This document shows, piece by piece, positions 45,443 to 54,529 of a stretch of 64,000 bases of DNA. This stretch comes from JAOUEA01 sp963825635 (GTDB lineage Bacteria; Actinomycetota; UBA4738; HRBIN12). Every line of letters starts with the position of its first letter. The stretch's first letter is position 1. Both the position numbers and the translations under genes were made by a program. The notes under the pieces are model-generated. The model was not told where the DNA came from. It saw nothing but the letters and a program-made list of their open reading frames with translations, and ran no database searches. The stretch lies in contig CAWGTU010000003.1 in NCBI GenBank assembly GCA_963825635.1, positions 682,001 to 746,000 on the forward strand, read 5' to 3'.

Positions 45443-46141
45443 GTGAGCGTTGCCCGAGAGCACGCGCGCGCCATCGAGCGCACCGACACCACCGCTGCAG
45501 CCCCCCTGCTGGAGACGGTGGAGTCGCTCATGCTCGAGGAGCGCACACGCTGGGCGATGACGATCCACGACGGCCTGACCCAGTCCGTCACGAGCGCGAT
45601 CCTGGAGCTGCAGGTGCTCCGCCACCGCATCGAGACGGAGCCGGCCGGCGCGATCGCATCGCTGCACGAGATCGAAGACGCGATCCGCCACGACCTGAGC
45701 GAGATCCGCGAACTGCTCTTCCAGCTCGACGCGGGCACGCTGCGCGAGGACCCGTCGTTCGCCACGTTCGTCCACGAGCTGGTCGAGCGCTGGAAGCTAC
45801 CGGCTCGCGTCACGCTCGAGGGCGACTTCGACGCCGTGCCGGCGCCGGTGCTGGAGACCGCGCACAGCGTCGTGGGGGAAGCGCTCACCAACGCCGCCAA
45901 ACACTCCGGATCCAAGGACGTCACCGTGAAGGTCCTCGCCGGTCCGGACACACTTCGTATCGAGGTCACCGACCGCGGCCGCGGCATCGCGGCCGTGACC
46001 GACGACGACCCCCACTTCGGGCTTCGACTGCTTCGCACACGTGTACACGAGATCGACGGCTCGCTCGAGATCGAGTCGACCCCCGGACGCGGCGTTCGCG
46101 TGATCGCCGTGCTCCCCGTCGGAGGGCAAGGAGACAGCTGA
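45443..46141 (+). CDS. Sensor histidine kinase, NarX/DesK-like (HisKA_3)
   Basis: About 232 residues, no membrane segment and no sensor domain. The phospho-acceptor His is at residue 42 in MTIHDGLTQSVTSAILELQVL; ATP-binding motifs are ALTNAAKHSGSKDV (N box), VTDRGRGI (G1) and HFGLRLLRTRV (G2). It probably receives a cytoplasmic signal or a partner protein. GTG start at 45443. Its TGA overlaps the ATG of the response regulator. Confidence 0.9.
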   Translation: MSVAREHARAIERTDTTAAAPLLETVESLMLEERTRWAMTIHDGLTQSVTSAILELQVLRHRIETEPAGAIASLHEIEDAIRHDLSEIRELLFQLDAGTLREDPSFATFVHELVERWKLPARVTLEGDFDAVPAPVLETAHSVVGEALTNAAKHSGSKDVTVKVLAGPDTLRIEVTDRGRGIAAVTDDDPHFGLRLLRTRVHEIDGSLEIESTPGRGVRVIAVLPVGGQGDS

Positions 46142-46815
46142 TGAGGATCATGGTCGTGGACGACCACGCGCTCGTGCGCCGTGGATTGAGCTACGTGGTG
46201 AAGGAAGGGTTCCCCGATGCCGACGTCGTCGAGGCGGAGAGCTCGGCCGTCGCCCTCGAGGTGCTCCACACCGGCACGAAGGTGGACCTCGCGCTCGTCG
46301 ACGTGCGCATGCCGGACCTCGACGGCCTGGAGCTGCTCCGCGCGATCAAGGCCGAGTGGGCCGAGTTGCCGGTGATCATGCTCTCCACCTACGAGAACGC
46401 TCCGTACGTGAAGCGCGCGCTCGCCGACGGCGCCTCCGGCTACCTGCTGAAGGACGCCACGCCGGAGGACCTGTCGCAGGCGATCAACGTCGCGATGTCG
46501 GGCAGCGGCAACGTGCTCAGCCCGCGCGTGATCCAGAACCTCTTCGACGAGCAGCAGGGCGGCGGCACGAGCGAGGGTGGGCGGCGCAACGAGTACAGCC
46601 TGACCCAGCGCGAGAACGACATCCTGGCGCAGCTCGCCGAGGGTCGTTCCAACCGCGAGATCGCGCAGTCGCTGTTCCTGTCGGAGAAGACCGTGAAGGC
46701 ACACCTGGCGGCGATCTTCCGCAAGCTCGGGGTCACGAACCGCACGCAGGCCGCGATGATGGCCGTGCAGATGGGGGTCGGCCCGATCCCGGGCGCCCTC
46801 GCGATGAACGAGTGA
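46141..46815 (+). CDS. NarL/FixJ-family response regulator
   Basis: About 224 residues. Receiver domain with DDH (7-9) and phospho-acceptor Asp54 in LALVDVRMPDLDG, conserved Lys in YLLKDATPED. The C-terminal LuxR helix-turn-helix is LTQRENDILAQLAEGRSNREIAQSLFLSEKTVKAHL. Cognate of the kinase upstream (TGATG overlap). Target genes unknown. Confidence 0.93.
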   Translation: MRIMVVDDHALVRRGLSYVVKEGFPDADVVEAESSAVALEVLHTGTKVDLALVDVRMPDLDGLELLRAIKAEWAELPVIMLSTYENAPYVKRALADGASGYLLKDATPEDLSQAINVAMSGSGNVLSPRVIQNLFDEQQGGGTSEGGRRNEYSLTQRENDILAQLAEGRSNREIAQSLFLSEKTVKAHLAAIFRKLGVTNRTQAAMMAVQMGVGPIPGALAMNE

Positions 46816-46827
46816 GCGAAAGAGCCG

Positions 46828-47385
46828 CTAGCCGAAGTCGCGGAAGAACCGGCTCGGCGTGGGGCCACGCTGGCCCTGGTACTTGTTGCCGGCGGAGCCG
46901 TACGGGGTCTCGGCCTCGGTCGAGAGCCGGAAGAAGCTGATCTGGCCGATCTTCATGCCCGGGTACAGCGTGATCGGCAGGTTCGCGACGTTGCTCAGCT
47001 CGAGCGTGAGGTAGCCGTCCCACCCGGGGTCGACGTAGCCCGCGGTCGAGTGGATCAGCAGGCCGAGGCGCCCGAGCGACGACTTGCCCTCGAGCCTGGC
47101 CACCAGGTCGTTCGGGAGCGCGACGCGCTCGAGCGTCGATCCGAGCACGAACTCGCCGGGGTGCAGGATGAACGCTTCGTCGGGCTTCGTCTCGACGAGC
47201 TCGGTCAGATCGGGCTGCTCCTGCTTCACGTCGATGTAGGGGTAGCGGTTGTTCGCGAACACCCGGAACTGCGAGTCGACGTGCAGGTCGATCGAGGACG
47301 GCTGGATGCATCGCTCGTCGAAGGGATCGATCACGATGCGCCCCGCCTCGATCTCCTCGCGGATCGTGCGATCGGACAGGATCAT
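46828..47385 (-). CDS. dcd: dCTP deaminase
   Basis: About 185 residues. SSLGRLGLLIHSTAGYVDPGWDGYLTLELSN is the dCTP deaminase/dUTPase signature with the catalytic Glu in LTLEL. It converts dCTP to dUTP, or directly to dUMP where bifunctional as in the M. tuberculosis enzyme; the sequence alone does not decide. Only 12 bp follows trpD. Confidence 0.95.
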   Translation of the reverse strand: MILSDRTIREEIEAGRIVIDPFDERCIQPSSIDLHVDSQFRVFANNRYPYIDVKQEQPDLTELVETKPDEAFILHPGEFVLGSTLERVALPNDLVARLEGKSSLGRLGLLIHSTAGYVDPGWDGYLTLELSNVANLPITLYPGMKIGQISFFRLSTEAETPYGSAGNKYQGQRGPTPSRFFRDFG

Positions 47386-47397
47386 CGGGCGCTGATG

Positions 47398-48444
47398 CTA
47401 CCGGTTCCCGCTGACCGCGACCCAGCGATCCAACGTGGTGGCGGCGGCCCCGGAGTCGATCGTCTCGGCCGCGAGCGCGATGCCGTCGGCGAGCGTGTCG
47501 GCACGCCCGGCGACCTCCAACGCCGCGCCGGCGTTCAGCAGCACGACGTCGCGCCGCGGGCCCGACTCACCCCCCAGCAGCGCTCGCACGATCGCGGCCG
47601 ACGCCTCGGCATCGCCCCCAAGGAGGTCCTCGACCGAGGCCGGGGCGAAGCCGAACGTGGCGGGGTCGAGCCTGCTCTCGGTCACCGAGCCGTCGCGGAC
47701 GGTGTGGACGGTCGAGGGCGCGGACGTGGTGAGCTCGTCGAGCCCATCTTCTCCTCGGAAGAGCACGGCACGCGTCCCCCGCCGCGCCAGCACCTCGGCC
47801 ATCAGCGGCAGCATGCGGGCGTCCGAGCACCCGACCGCCTGCGCGAACGGTTCCGCCGGGTTCGTGAGAGGCCCGAGGAAGTTGAACACCGTCGGCACGC
47901 GCAGCTCGCGCCGGACCGGACCGGCGTGCGCCATCGCCGGATGGAACATCGGCGCGAACAGGAACGCGATGCCGGCCTCGGCGAGGCATCGCTCCACCCC
48001 CTCGGCATCCAGGTCGATCGTGACGCCGAGCGCCTCGAGCACGTCGGCGGACCCACAGTGGGAGCTCGCGGCGCGGTTCCCGTGCTTCGCGACGGGCACG
48101 CCGGCGCCCGCCGCGACGATCGCGCTCACGGTGGAGATGTTGAACGTGCCGCTGCGGTCGCCGCCGGTCCCGACGACGTCGAGGGCCGGGTCGGGCGCGT
48201 GCACGGGGTTCGCGAACCCCAGCATCGTGCGAGCGAGCCCCTCGACCTCGTCGGCCGACTCCCCCTTCGTGCGCAGCGCCATCAGGAAGCCGCCCACCTG
48301 GCTGGGCGTGGCCTCGCCGGCCATGATCTGACGCATCGCCTCCGCCGCCTCGTCGGCGTCGAGGTCCTCGTGCCGCACGAGCCTCGTGAGGGTGTGCGGC
48401 CAGAAGTCAGGGTCAGGTTCGGGTTCGCGAGGCCGATCCGTCAT
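47398..48444 (-). CDS. trpD: Anthranilate phosphoribosyltransferase
   Basis: About 348 residues. DVVGTGGDRSGTFNISTVSAIVAAGAGVPVAKHGNRAASS is the PRPP-binding signature. It transfers phosphoribosyl to anthranilate, second step of tryptophan synthesis. No other trp gene is in the window, so it stands apart from the usual trp operon. Confidence 0.95.
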   Translation of the reverse strand: MTDRPREPEPDPDFWPHTLTRLVRHEDLDADEAAEAMRQIMAGEATPSQVGGFLMALRTKGESADEVEGLARTMLGFANPVHAPDPALDVVGTGGDRSGTFNISTVSAIVAAGAGVPVAKHGNRAASSHCGSADVLEALGVTIDLDAEGVERCLAEAGIAFLFAPMFHPAMAHAGPVRRELRVPTVFNFLGPLTNPAEPFAQAVGCSDARMLPLMAEVLARRGTRAVLFRGEDGLDELTTSAPSTVHTVRDGSVTESRLDPATFGFAPASVEDLLGGDAEASAAIVRALLGGESGPRRDVVLLNAGAALEVAGRADTLADGIALAAETIDSGAAATTLDRWVAVSGNR

Positions 48445-48549
48445 GGCGCCCGACGCTAGCAGGTGGCGCGCCGGTGCCGGAGGCGGGTCGCCCTGCTCGT
48501 CACGCGCTCGCTACAATGGTGCCCCGCCGGACCCATCCGGTGGGCAGAC

Positions 48550-48620
48550 GCGGGTGTGGTTCAATGGCAGAACGTGAGCTTCCCAAGCTCGAGACGGGGG
48601 TTCGATTCCCCTCACCCGCT
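48550..48620 (+). tRNA. tRNA-Gly, anticodon CCC
   Basis: GCGGGTG at 48550 pairs with CACCCGC ending at 48619, with discriminator T48620. The anticodon arm TGAGC-TTCCCAA-GCTCG places CCC at positions 34-36, and the T arm carries GTTCGATTC. CCA is not encoded. 71 nt. Confidence 0.95.
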
Positions 48621-48655
48621 CTCATCGACACCGTCGTCGCGGCGTCGCTCATTCT

Positions 48656-49366
48656 TCAGGCTCCGAGGTAGCGAGGCGCCGTGGGACAGATGTCCTTGAA
48701 CGGGCAGAGGCGGCATCGAGGCGTCGGCGCCTTGCAGATCTCCCTGCCGAGGCGGATGAAGCCGACGTGCATCGGTGTGCGCAGGCCGTCGGGGATCAGC
48801 TCGTGCAGCAGGCGGTCGGCCTTCTCGGCGCTCGCCTTCGGCGGGATCAGCCCCAGGCGCTTCGTCACGCGGTGAACGTGGGTGTCGACCGGCATCGCGT
48901 CTCGGCCGAGCGCGAAGCTCAGGACGACGGCGGCGGTCTTGGGCCCGATGCCGGGCAGCGACATCAGATAGTCACGTGCCTCCGCGTCGGGCGCGTCGCG
49001 CAGCGTCGAGAGGTCGAACGCGCCCTCACGCTGTCGCACCTCTCGCAGGATCGCCTGGATGCGTGGCGCCTTCGAGTTCGCGAGCCCGCCGCTGCGGATC
49101 GCGTCGGCCACGGCCGTCGCCGACGCCTCGACGACCTCGGGCCAGCCACCGGGGAACGCGCGTTGCAGATCGGCGAACGCGCGTTCGGCGTTCAGGTCGC
49201 TCGTGTGCTGGCTGAGGACCGTGAGCACGAGCTCGTCGAGCGGGTCGACGGCGCGGGGCGGCTCGAGCGGACCGAACCGCTTCTCCAGTCGCGCGGCGAT
49301 CGCGCGGACGCGACGGGGGCCCGGCGGCGCCCACGGGTCGAGCGCGGGTCGCCGCGCCGCGCTCAC
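48656..49366 (-). CDS. Endonuclease III-like DNA glycosylase (Nth family)
   Basis: About 236 residues. The HhH motif LMSLPGIGPKTAAVVLSFA is followed by MPVDTHVHRVTKRL with the catalytic Asp. The Lys typical of bifunctional Nth is replaced within the LPGIGPKT context (Lys of GPKT is present but the family Lys position is not certain). The C-terminal CKAPTPRCRLCPFKDIC binds a [4Fe-4S] cluster. Base excision repair; substrate may differ from classic Nth. Its start overlaps the dnaB stop. Confidence 0.88.
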   Translation of the reverse strand: MSAARRPALDPWAPPGPRRVRAIAARLEKRFGPLEPPRAVDPLDELVLTVLSQHTSDLNAERAFADLQRAFPGGWPEVVEASATAVADAIRSGGLANSKAPRIQAILREVRQREGAFDLSTLRDAPDAEARDYLMSLPGIGPKTAAVVLSFALGRDAMPVDTHVHRVTKRLGLIPPKASAEKADRLLHELIPDGLRTPMHVGFIRLGREICKAPTPRCRLCPFKDICPTAPRYLGA

Positions 49367-50733
49367 TGCTGACCGCGGGCGCCGTTGCGGAACTGCGTGA
49401 GCGAGGGCTCGAACCCCAGCGGGATGTTGTCGGTCGGCCCGTTGCGGTGCTTGGACACGATCAGCTCGGCGAGCTTCTTCTTCTCGGGGTCGGCGTCGTC
49501 TCGGTGGATGAACATCACGATGTCGGCGTCCTGCTCGATCGCGCCCGACTCGCGCAGGTCGGAGAGCTGCGGCCGCTTGTCGGCTCGTGTCTCGGGGTTG
49601 CGGTTCAGCTGGCTGATCGCGATCACCGGGATCTCGAGCTCCTTCGCGAGCATCTTCAGCGACCGGCTGATCTCGGCGATCTCCTGTTGGCGGGAGTCAG
49701 GGCGACGCCCCCCCATGCTCGGATGCCCCATCAGCTGCAGGTAGTCGACGATGATCAGAGAGAGACCCTTCTTGCTGGTGCGCATGCGGCGCGCCTTGGC
49801 TCGGATGTCGACGATGTTCGTGTTGCCCGAGTCCACGATCGACAGCGGCGCGTCGTGGAGCACCTCCGCCGCCTGCACGACCGCCTGCCAGTCGTTGGGC
49901 CCGACCCGCTTGTTGCGGATGCGATCCCAGGGCACGCGCGCCTCGGCGCAGAGCAACCGCATACCGATCTCCCAGCGCGACATCTCGAGGGAGAAGATCG
50001 CGACCGTGCTGCCGGCCACGGCGATGTTGCGGGCCATGTTGACGGCGAGGGAGCTCTTGCCGATGCCCGGACGGGCCGCGAGCACGATCAGGTTGCCCGG
50101 CTGCAACCCCGACGTGAGGTTGTCGATGTCGATGAAGCCGGTCGGCAGGCCCGTGTATGCGGACTCGCGCGTCTGGATCGACTCGAGGTCGAGCATCGCC
50201 TGGTCGACCAGGTCGCGCAGCACGGCCATCTCGTCGCGGTCCTCGCGACGGGCCACCTCGTAGATGCGTTGCTCCGCGTCGTCGGCGACCTCCTCGGCGT
50301 CGTCGGTCGACGCGTAGGCGCGATCCATGATGTCGGCGGCGGCCGAGATCAGCCGGCGCCGGAGTGCCGCCTTGGAGACGATGTCGGCGTAGAAGGCGGC
50401 AGAGGCCGGCGTCGGGACCTCGTTGGCCAGGTCGGCCAGGTAGATGCGCCCGCCGATGTCCTCGAGCGACCCGTCACGCTCGAGGGCGACGGCGGCCGAG
50501 ACGATGTCGACCGGCTCCCCGCGGGCGAACAGGCCACGCAACGCGGTGTAGATGCGACCGTGCGCCGAACGGTAGAAGTCGTCGGGTTCGAGGATCTCGA
50601 CGACGTCGGCGACGGCCTCGTTCGACAGGAGCATCGCGCCGAGCACTGAGGCCTCGGCCTCCATGTTGTGCGGCGGCAGCCGGTGCCCTTCGCCCGCAGG
50701 CAAGCGTCGAACATCGTCGGCCGTACGCGCCAT
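49363..50733 (-). CDS. dnaB: Replicative DNA helicase DnaB
   Basis: About 456 residues, no intein. The N-terminal domain starts LPPHNMEAEASVLGAMLLS; the RecA-like domain has Walker A LAARPGIGKSSLAVNMA and LIIVDYLQLM. Unwinds DNA at the replication fork. Its genome position after rpsF-ssb-rpsR-rplI is typical for actinobacteria. The 290 bp upstream holds DnaA-box-like sequences. Confidence 0.96.
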   Translation of the reverse strand: MARTADDVRRLPAGEGHRLPPHNMEAEASVLGAMLLSNEAVADVVEILEPDDFYRSAHGRIYTALRGLFARGEPVDIVSAAVALERDGSLEDIGGRIYLADLANEVPTPASAAFYADIVSKAALRRRLISAAADIMDRAYASTDDAEEVADDAEQRIYEVARREDRDEMAVLRDLVDQAMLDLESIQTRESAYTGLPTGFIDIDNLTSGLQPGNLIVLAARPGIGKSSLAVNMARNIAVAGSTVAIFSLEMSRWEIGMRLLCAEARVPWDRIRNKRVGPNDWQAVVQAAEVLHDAPLSIVDSGNTNIVDIRAKARRMRTSKKGLSLIIVDYLQLMGHPSMGGRRPDSRQQEIAEISRSLKMLAKELEIPVIAISQLNRNPETRADKRPQLSDLRESGAIEQDADIVMFIHRDDADPEKKKLAELIVSKHRNGPTDNIPLGFEPSLTQFRNGARGQQ

Positions 50734-50815
50734 CTACCCCTCCCCCTCGGGGCCCACGTCGCCGCCGGACCCGCTCCTCAACCCGGGGACGCTACGCTCG
50801 GCGGCCACGGGTCGA

Positions 50816-50940
50816 CAGTGGACAACCCCTGTGGATTGTTCCCGTGCAGGTCGCGGAGCGAGATTCCTTGTCACTCCGCCTCTGACCTGCGCTTTCCACA
50901 TGTGGACAACCATGTGGAACAGTGTGAATCACACGTGTGA
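50816..50940. promoter_or_regulatory. Cluster of DnaA-box-like sites and palindromes upstream of dnaB
   Basis: TGTGGACAA at 50901-50909 is a perfect inverse match to the actinobacterial DnaA box (TTGTCCACA). AGTGGACAA (50817-50825) matches 8 of 9, and CTTTCCACA (50892-50900), TGTGGAACA (50913-50921) and TGTGGATTG (50830-50838) match about 7 of 9. Two further palindromes follow: GTGTGAATCACAC (50922-50934) and CACACGTGTG (50930-50939). No AT-rich unwinding element is obvious. A DnaA-regulated dnaB promoter or an origin-like element. Confidence 0.5.
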
Positions 50941-50972
50941 CATTCGAAGCTCGAACCATGGCCGGGAATGAC

Positions 50973-51001
50973 GGAAGGCCGGGCATAAGGCCCGGCCTTC
51001 C
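50973..51001 (-). terminator. Hairpin terminator after rplI
   Basis: A perfect 12-bp stem (GGAAGGCCGGGC with GCCCGGCCTTCC) and a 5-nt loop, 23 bp past the rplI stop. There is no clear T-run on the minus strand, so efficiency is uncertain, but it is well placed to end the rpsF-ssb-rpsR-rplI transcript. Confidence 0.65.
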
Positions 51002-51023
51002 TTCGATGCATGGAGGGTTCGTC

Positions 51024-51479
51024 TCAGCCCTCGGGCACGACCTCGACGGTGACGACGGGGTCGACCTGATGGAACAGGTGCACCCTGACCTCGTGGGCAC
51101 CGAGCGAGCGGATCGGCTCGTCGAGGTGCACATCGCGCTTGTCGACCGTCACGCCGTCGTGCTGCGCCGCGATCGCGTCGGCGATGTGCTCGGCCGTGAC
51201 GGAGCCGAAGAGCTTGCCCTCGTCGCCGGCGCGGGCCGCGACCCGGATCGGGCCGCCCGAGATGAGCCTTGAGGCGATGGCCTCGTACTCGCCCTTGCGG
51301 GCGTACTGTCGTCGCTCGTGGGCACGCCGGAGGTTCTCGGCCTGCTGTGCCGCTCCCTTGTGCGCCCGCACGGCCATCGACCGTGGGATCAGGTAGTTGC
51401 GCGCGTAGCCGTCGGCCACCTCGACCACGTCACCGGGGTCTCCGAGCTTGTCGACGGGCTTCTGGAGGACGACCTTCAT
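51024..51479 (-). CDS. rplI: Ribosomal protein bL9
   Basis: About 151 residues. MKVVLQKPVDKLGDPGDVVEVADGYARNYLIPRSMAV is the bL9 N-terminal domain; a linker helix and C-terminal domain follow. Part of the large ribosomal subunit. The ATG overlaps the rpsR stop (ATGA). Confidence 0.96.
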   Translation of the reverse strand: MKVVLQKPVDKLGDPGDVVEVADGYARNYLIPRSMAVRAHKGAAQQAENLRRAHERRQYARKGEYEAIASRLISGGPIRVAARAGDEGKLFGSVTAEHIADAIAAQHDGVTVDKRDVHLDEPIRSLGAHEVRVHLFHQVDPVVTVEVVPEG

Positions 51480-51751
51480 CGGCTCGAGTAGGGCAGCAGG
51501 GCCATCTGTCGGGCGTTCTTCACGGCCGTGGCGACGTCACGCTGGTGCTGCACGCAGTTGCCGGTGACGCGCCGGGCGCGGATCTTGCCTCGATCGCTGA
51601 CGAACTTGCGCAGCGAGACGACGTCCTTGTAATCGACGTAGTCGATGCGGTCCTTGCAGAACACGCAGAACTTGCGCTTGCCCTTCTTCTGCCAGCCCTT
51701 GTCGTCCTTCTCGCGCCGGCGCTTGGGGCCTTCCCTCTTCTTCGGTGGCAT
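51476..51751 (-). CDS. rpsR: Ribosomal protein bS18
   Basis: About 91 residues. KRKFCVFCKDRIDYVDYKDVVSLRKFVSDRGKIRARRVTGNC is bS18; CVFC plus a further Cys indicate the zinc-binding (C+) type. Long basic N-terminus (PPKKREGPKRRREKDDK). Small ribosomal subunit, pairs with bS6. Start overlaps the ssb stop (TAATG). Confidence 0.95.
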   Translation of the reverse strand: MPPKKREGPKRRREKDDKGWQKKGKRKFCVFCKDRIDYVDYKDVVSLRKFVSDRGKIRARRVTGNCVQHQRDVATAVKNARQMALLPYSSR

Positions 51752-52206
51752 TACAGCGGTGTCTCCTCCTGGTCGGTGCTGCCGCCACCCACGGGCGCCG
51801 CGACGCGCTCACCCCAGTCGCCGCCGGACGAGCTGCTGCTCGAGCGGGACTGACGCTCGACGCGCGCGGTGGCCCATCGCAGGCTCGGACCGACCTCGTC
51901 GGCCTCGATCTCGATGGCGGTGCGCTTGTCGCCGTCCTGGTTCTCCCAGGAGCGGTAGTTGAGTCGGCCGGCCACGACCACGCGCGTACCGCGCGTGAGC
52001 GACTCGGCCGCGTTCTCGCCGAGGCTGCGCCAGCAGTTGACCGAGAAGTACGACGCTTCGCCGTCCTTCCAGCCACCGGCGCCGTCGGGGATGCGGCGGT
52101 TCACGGCGATCCGGAACTTGCACACCGCGGCCCCGTTGGGCGTGTACCGGAGCTCGGGGTCGTCGGTCAGGTTGCCGACCAGGGTCACCTGGTTGTCGCT
52201 CGCCAT
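51751..52206 (-). CDS. ssb: Single-stranded DNA-binding protein
   Basis: About 151 residues. The OB fold starts VTLVGNLTDDPELRYTPNGAAVCKFRIAVNRR and contains VNCWRSLGENAAESLTRGTRVVVAGRLNYR. A Ser-rich, Gly-rich tail ends GGSTDQEETPL; the usual acidic DDIPF-type tip is replaced, so partner binding may differ. Co-transcribed with rpsF and rpsR. Confidence 0.94.
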   Translation of the reverse strand: MASDNQVTLVGNLTDDPELRYTPNGAAVCKFRIAVNRRIPDGAGGWKDGEASYFSVNCWRSLGENAAESLTRGTRVVVAGRLNYRSWENQDGDKRTAIEIEADEVGPSLRWATARVERQSRSSSSSSGGDWGERVAAPVGGGSTDQEETPL

Positions 52207-52251
52207 GTCACGTCACCACCTTGTCGGTGTCGCACCCGCCGCGCGTATGGC

Positions 52252-52632
52252 TCACGCGGGGGCGGGGGAAGCTTCGGCTTCTGTGTCGGGGTCGATCGAT
52301 CGCGGTCGCTCGCCGCGCGCCTCTGCGCGCTTGGCGTGTCGCCCCTTGGCCGGCAGCGCGATCACCTTGTGACGGATGACCTCGTCGGCCAGGTTCAACA
52401 CCCGGTCGAGCTCGGGCTGCGCCGCGGGATCGGCCGTGAAGTTGGCCACCACGTAGTAGCCCTCGTTCTGATGGTCGATCTCGAACGCGAACCTGCGGCG
52501 GCCCCAGCGATCGATCGTTCCGACCTCACCACCGTCGGTGGAGATCACCTTGGCGATGCGGTCGATCGCCGTCGAGACGACCTGTTCGTCGGCCTCGGCG
52601 GGCAGGATGAGCATGACTTCGTATTCCCTCAA
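52252..52632 (-). CDS. rpsF: Ribosomal protein bS6
   Basis: About 126 residues. REYEVMLILPAEADEQVVSTAIDRIAKVI and RRFAFEIDHQNEGYYVVANFTA are bS6. TTG start at 52632 with GGAGGTGACTGG upstream. The leader holds CCCTCTCGAGAGGG (52661-52674), a perfect 14-bp palindrome that may belong to an S6:S18 autoregulatory structure, which I cannot confirm. Confidence 0.95.
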   Translation of the reverse strand: MREYEVMLILPAEADEQVVSTAIDRIAKVISTDGGEVGTIDRWGRRRFAFEIDHQNEGYYVVANFTADPAAQPELDRVLNLADEVIRHKVIALPAKGRHAKRAEARGERPRSIDPDTEAEASPAPA

Positions 52633-52782
52633 CCAGTCACCTCCTCTGGTCTGGACGGCCCCCTCTCGAGAGGGAGCAGTAGGGACTTGAGGGTCGCCCA
52701 GCAGTGTACGAGAACGATCAGAACGCTAGCAGCGAGGTCCGACACGGTTCAGGCCGCGAGAGGGTGTGCCGATATCTGATGC

Positions 52783-53661
52783 ATGCGACGTTCCCCCTCG
52801 ATCGCGATGTTGGCGGCGATCGCCGGTGTGCTCGCCCTCGCGCCGATCGCATCCGCCGCCCCTCCTCGCGGCACCACGCCGGAGCGGATGATCGCCTACA
52901 TACGCGACGGTGACGTCTGGACCGTGCCATCCATCGGTGGCGAAGACGTGCAGATCACCTCGGGGCCGGCGAAGGACGCCGACCCCAGCTGGGAGCCCGA
53001 CGGTTCGTCGATCGCGTTCACGCGCATCACCTCGCAGGGCCCGCAGATCTGGATCGTCGATTCCGGGGGCGGCGCGGCCAAGCGGCTCATCAACAGGGCT
53101 GCCGACCCGAGCTGGTCACCCGACGGATCCTCGATCGCGTTCGTCCGCCGATCCAAGGGGAACACCGACATCTGGTCTGCCGAGCCCGACGGCTCACACG
53201 TCCGCCGCCTCACGAGCTCACCGGCGCCCGACCTCGAGCCCGCCTGGGGCCCGAGGAAGATCGCCTTCGTGAGCGATCGGGGCGGGCGCCGGTCGATCTG
53301 GATCATGGCACCCGGCGGCCGTGGCGAGCGACGCCTCACCGACGGCAAGGGAACGGACCGCGCGCCGACCTGGGTCGCCGGCGCGCCGGGAGGCACGGTG
53401 CTGCACGAGCACATCGACACCGACGGGGACCACGACCTGCGGACCGTGGACCTCGCCGACGGGGATCTCGACAAGATCCACGTGCGTGAGGATGTCGACC
53501 GCGCTCCGGCGAGCGCCTCGCTCCCCTGGTTCGCGTTCGTGCGAACGACCCTCACCACGAGCACGATCCGCACGTCTGACGTCGACGCACCGCTCACATC
53601 GATGCGCATCATCGTCTCGATGTCGTCGACCGGGCTCTCCGATCCCGCCGTGGCCGCATAG
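52783..53661 (+). CDS. Exported TolB-like beta-propeller protein
   Basis: About 292 residues. A Sec signal (SIAMLAAIAGVLALAPIASAA, cleavage about residue 25) precedes repeated WD40-like/TolB blades (PSWEPDGSSIAFTR, PSWSPDGSSIAFVR, PDLEPAWGPRKIAFVSDRGG). Probably extracytoplasmic, with binding rather than catalytic function. 73 bp before panB. Confidence 0.82.
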   Translation: MRRSPSIAMLAAIAGVLALAPIASAAPPRGTTPERMIAYIRDGDVWTVPSIGGEDVQITSGPAKDADPSWEPDGSSIAFTRITSQGPQIWIVDSGGGAAKRLINRAADPSWSPDGSSIAFVRRSKGNTDIWSAEPDGSHVRRLTSSPAPDLEPAWGPRKIAFVSDRGGRRSIWIMAPGGRGERRLTDGKGTDRAPTWVAGAPGGTVLHEHIDTDGDHDLRTVDLADGDLDKIHVREDVDRAPASASLPWFAFVRTTLTTSTIRTSDVDAPLTSMRIIVSMSSTGLSDPAVAA

Positions 53662-53734
53662 GCACCGGGAAGCCTCGACGCTTCCTCGTCGTTAGACTGC
53701 AACGACTGCCGTGCACTTGAAGGAGGCGCGAGCG

Positions 53735-54529
53735 ATGCCCGACCGAACCGTGTCGATCCACGACCTCAGAGCGTGGAAGGGTGAGCAGCGACGCTGGGTC
53801 ATGCTCACCGCGTACGACTTCCCCATCGCCCAGATCCTCGATAGCGCCGGCGTGCCCGTGTTGCTGGTCGGCGACTCCCTCGGCCGCAACGCGCTCGGCT
53901 ACGCGAACGAGCTGCCGGTCACGATGCAGGACATGCTGCACCACGTGAAGGCCGTCTCGCGGGGCGCCGAGCGCGCGATGGTCGTGGGCGACCTGCCGTT
54001 CATGAGCTACCAGGCCTCGATCGAGGACGGCGTGCGCAACGCCGGCCGACTGGTCAAGGAGGGCGGCGCGACCGCCGTGAAGCTCGAGGGACCGCACCTC
54101 GACCTCGTCCACCGGCTGACCGACATCGGCATCCCGGCGATGGCCCACATCGGCCTCACGCCCCAGGCGGTGCACGGCCTCGGTGGCTACAAGGTGCAGG
54201 GTCGCGGCGAGGCCGCGCACAAGGTGCTGGACCAGGCCGTGCAGCTCGAGAAGGCCGGCGCGTTCGCGATCGTGCTGGAGGCGATGCCGGCCGAGCTGGG
54301 CGCAGAGATCACGGCGTCGTTGCAGATCCCGACGATCGGCATCGGGGCGGGCAGCGGCACCGACGCGCAGGTGCTCGTGATCAACGACCTGCTGGGCCTG
54401 ACGGAGCACCCGCCGAAGCTCGCGAAGGCCTACGCCGACCTGCGCGGAACGATCACCGGCGCGGTGACGGCGTTCGTCGCAGACGTAGAAGCCGGCACGT
54501 TCCCCGACGAGGATCACTCGTACTCGTAG
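53735..54529 (+). CDS. panB: 3-methyl-2-oxobutanoate hydroxymethyltransferase
   Basis: About 264 residues. WVMLTAYDFPIAQILDSAGVPVLLVGDSLG, AVKLEGPHL, MAHIGLTPQAVHGLGGYKVQG and PTIGIGAGSGTDAQVLVINDLLGL are PanB. Adds a hydroxymethyl group from methylene-THF to ketoisovalerate, first step of pantothenate synthesis. GAAGGAGG precedes the ATG at 53735; a longer frame to 53711 is unlikely. Confidence 0.95.
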   Translation: MPDRTVSIHDLRAWKGEQRRWVMLTAYDFPIAQILDSAGVPVLLVGDSLGRNALGYANELPVTMQDMLHHVKAVSRGAERAMVVGDLPFMSYQASIEDGVRNAGRLVKEGGATAVKLEGPHLDLVHRLTDIGIPAMAHIGLTPQAVHGLGGYKVQGRGEAAHKVLDQAVQLEKAGAFAIVLEAMPAELGAEITASLQIPTIGIGAGSGTDAQVLVINDLLGLTEHPPKLAKAYADLRGTITGAVTAFVADVEAGTFPDEDHSYS

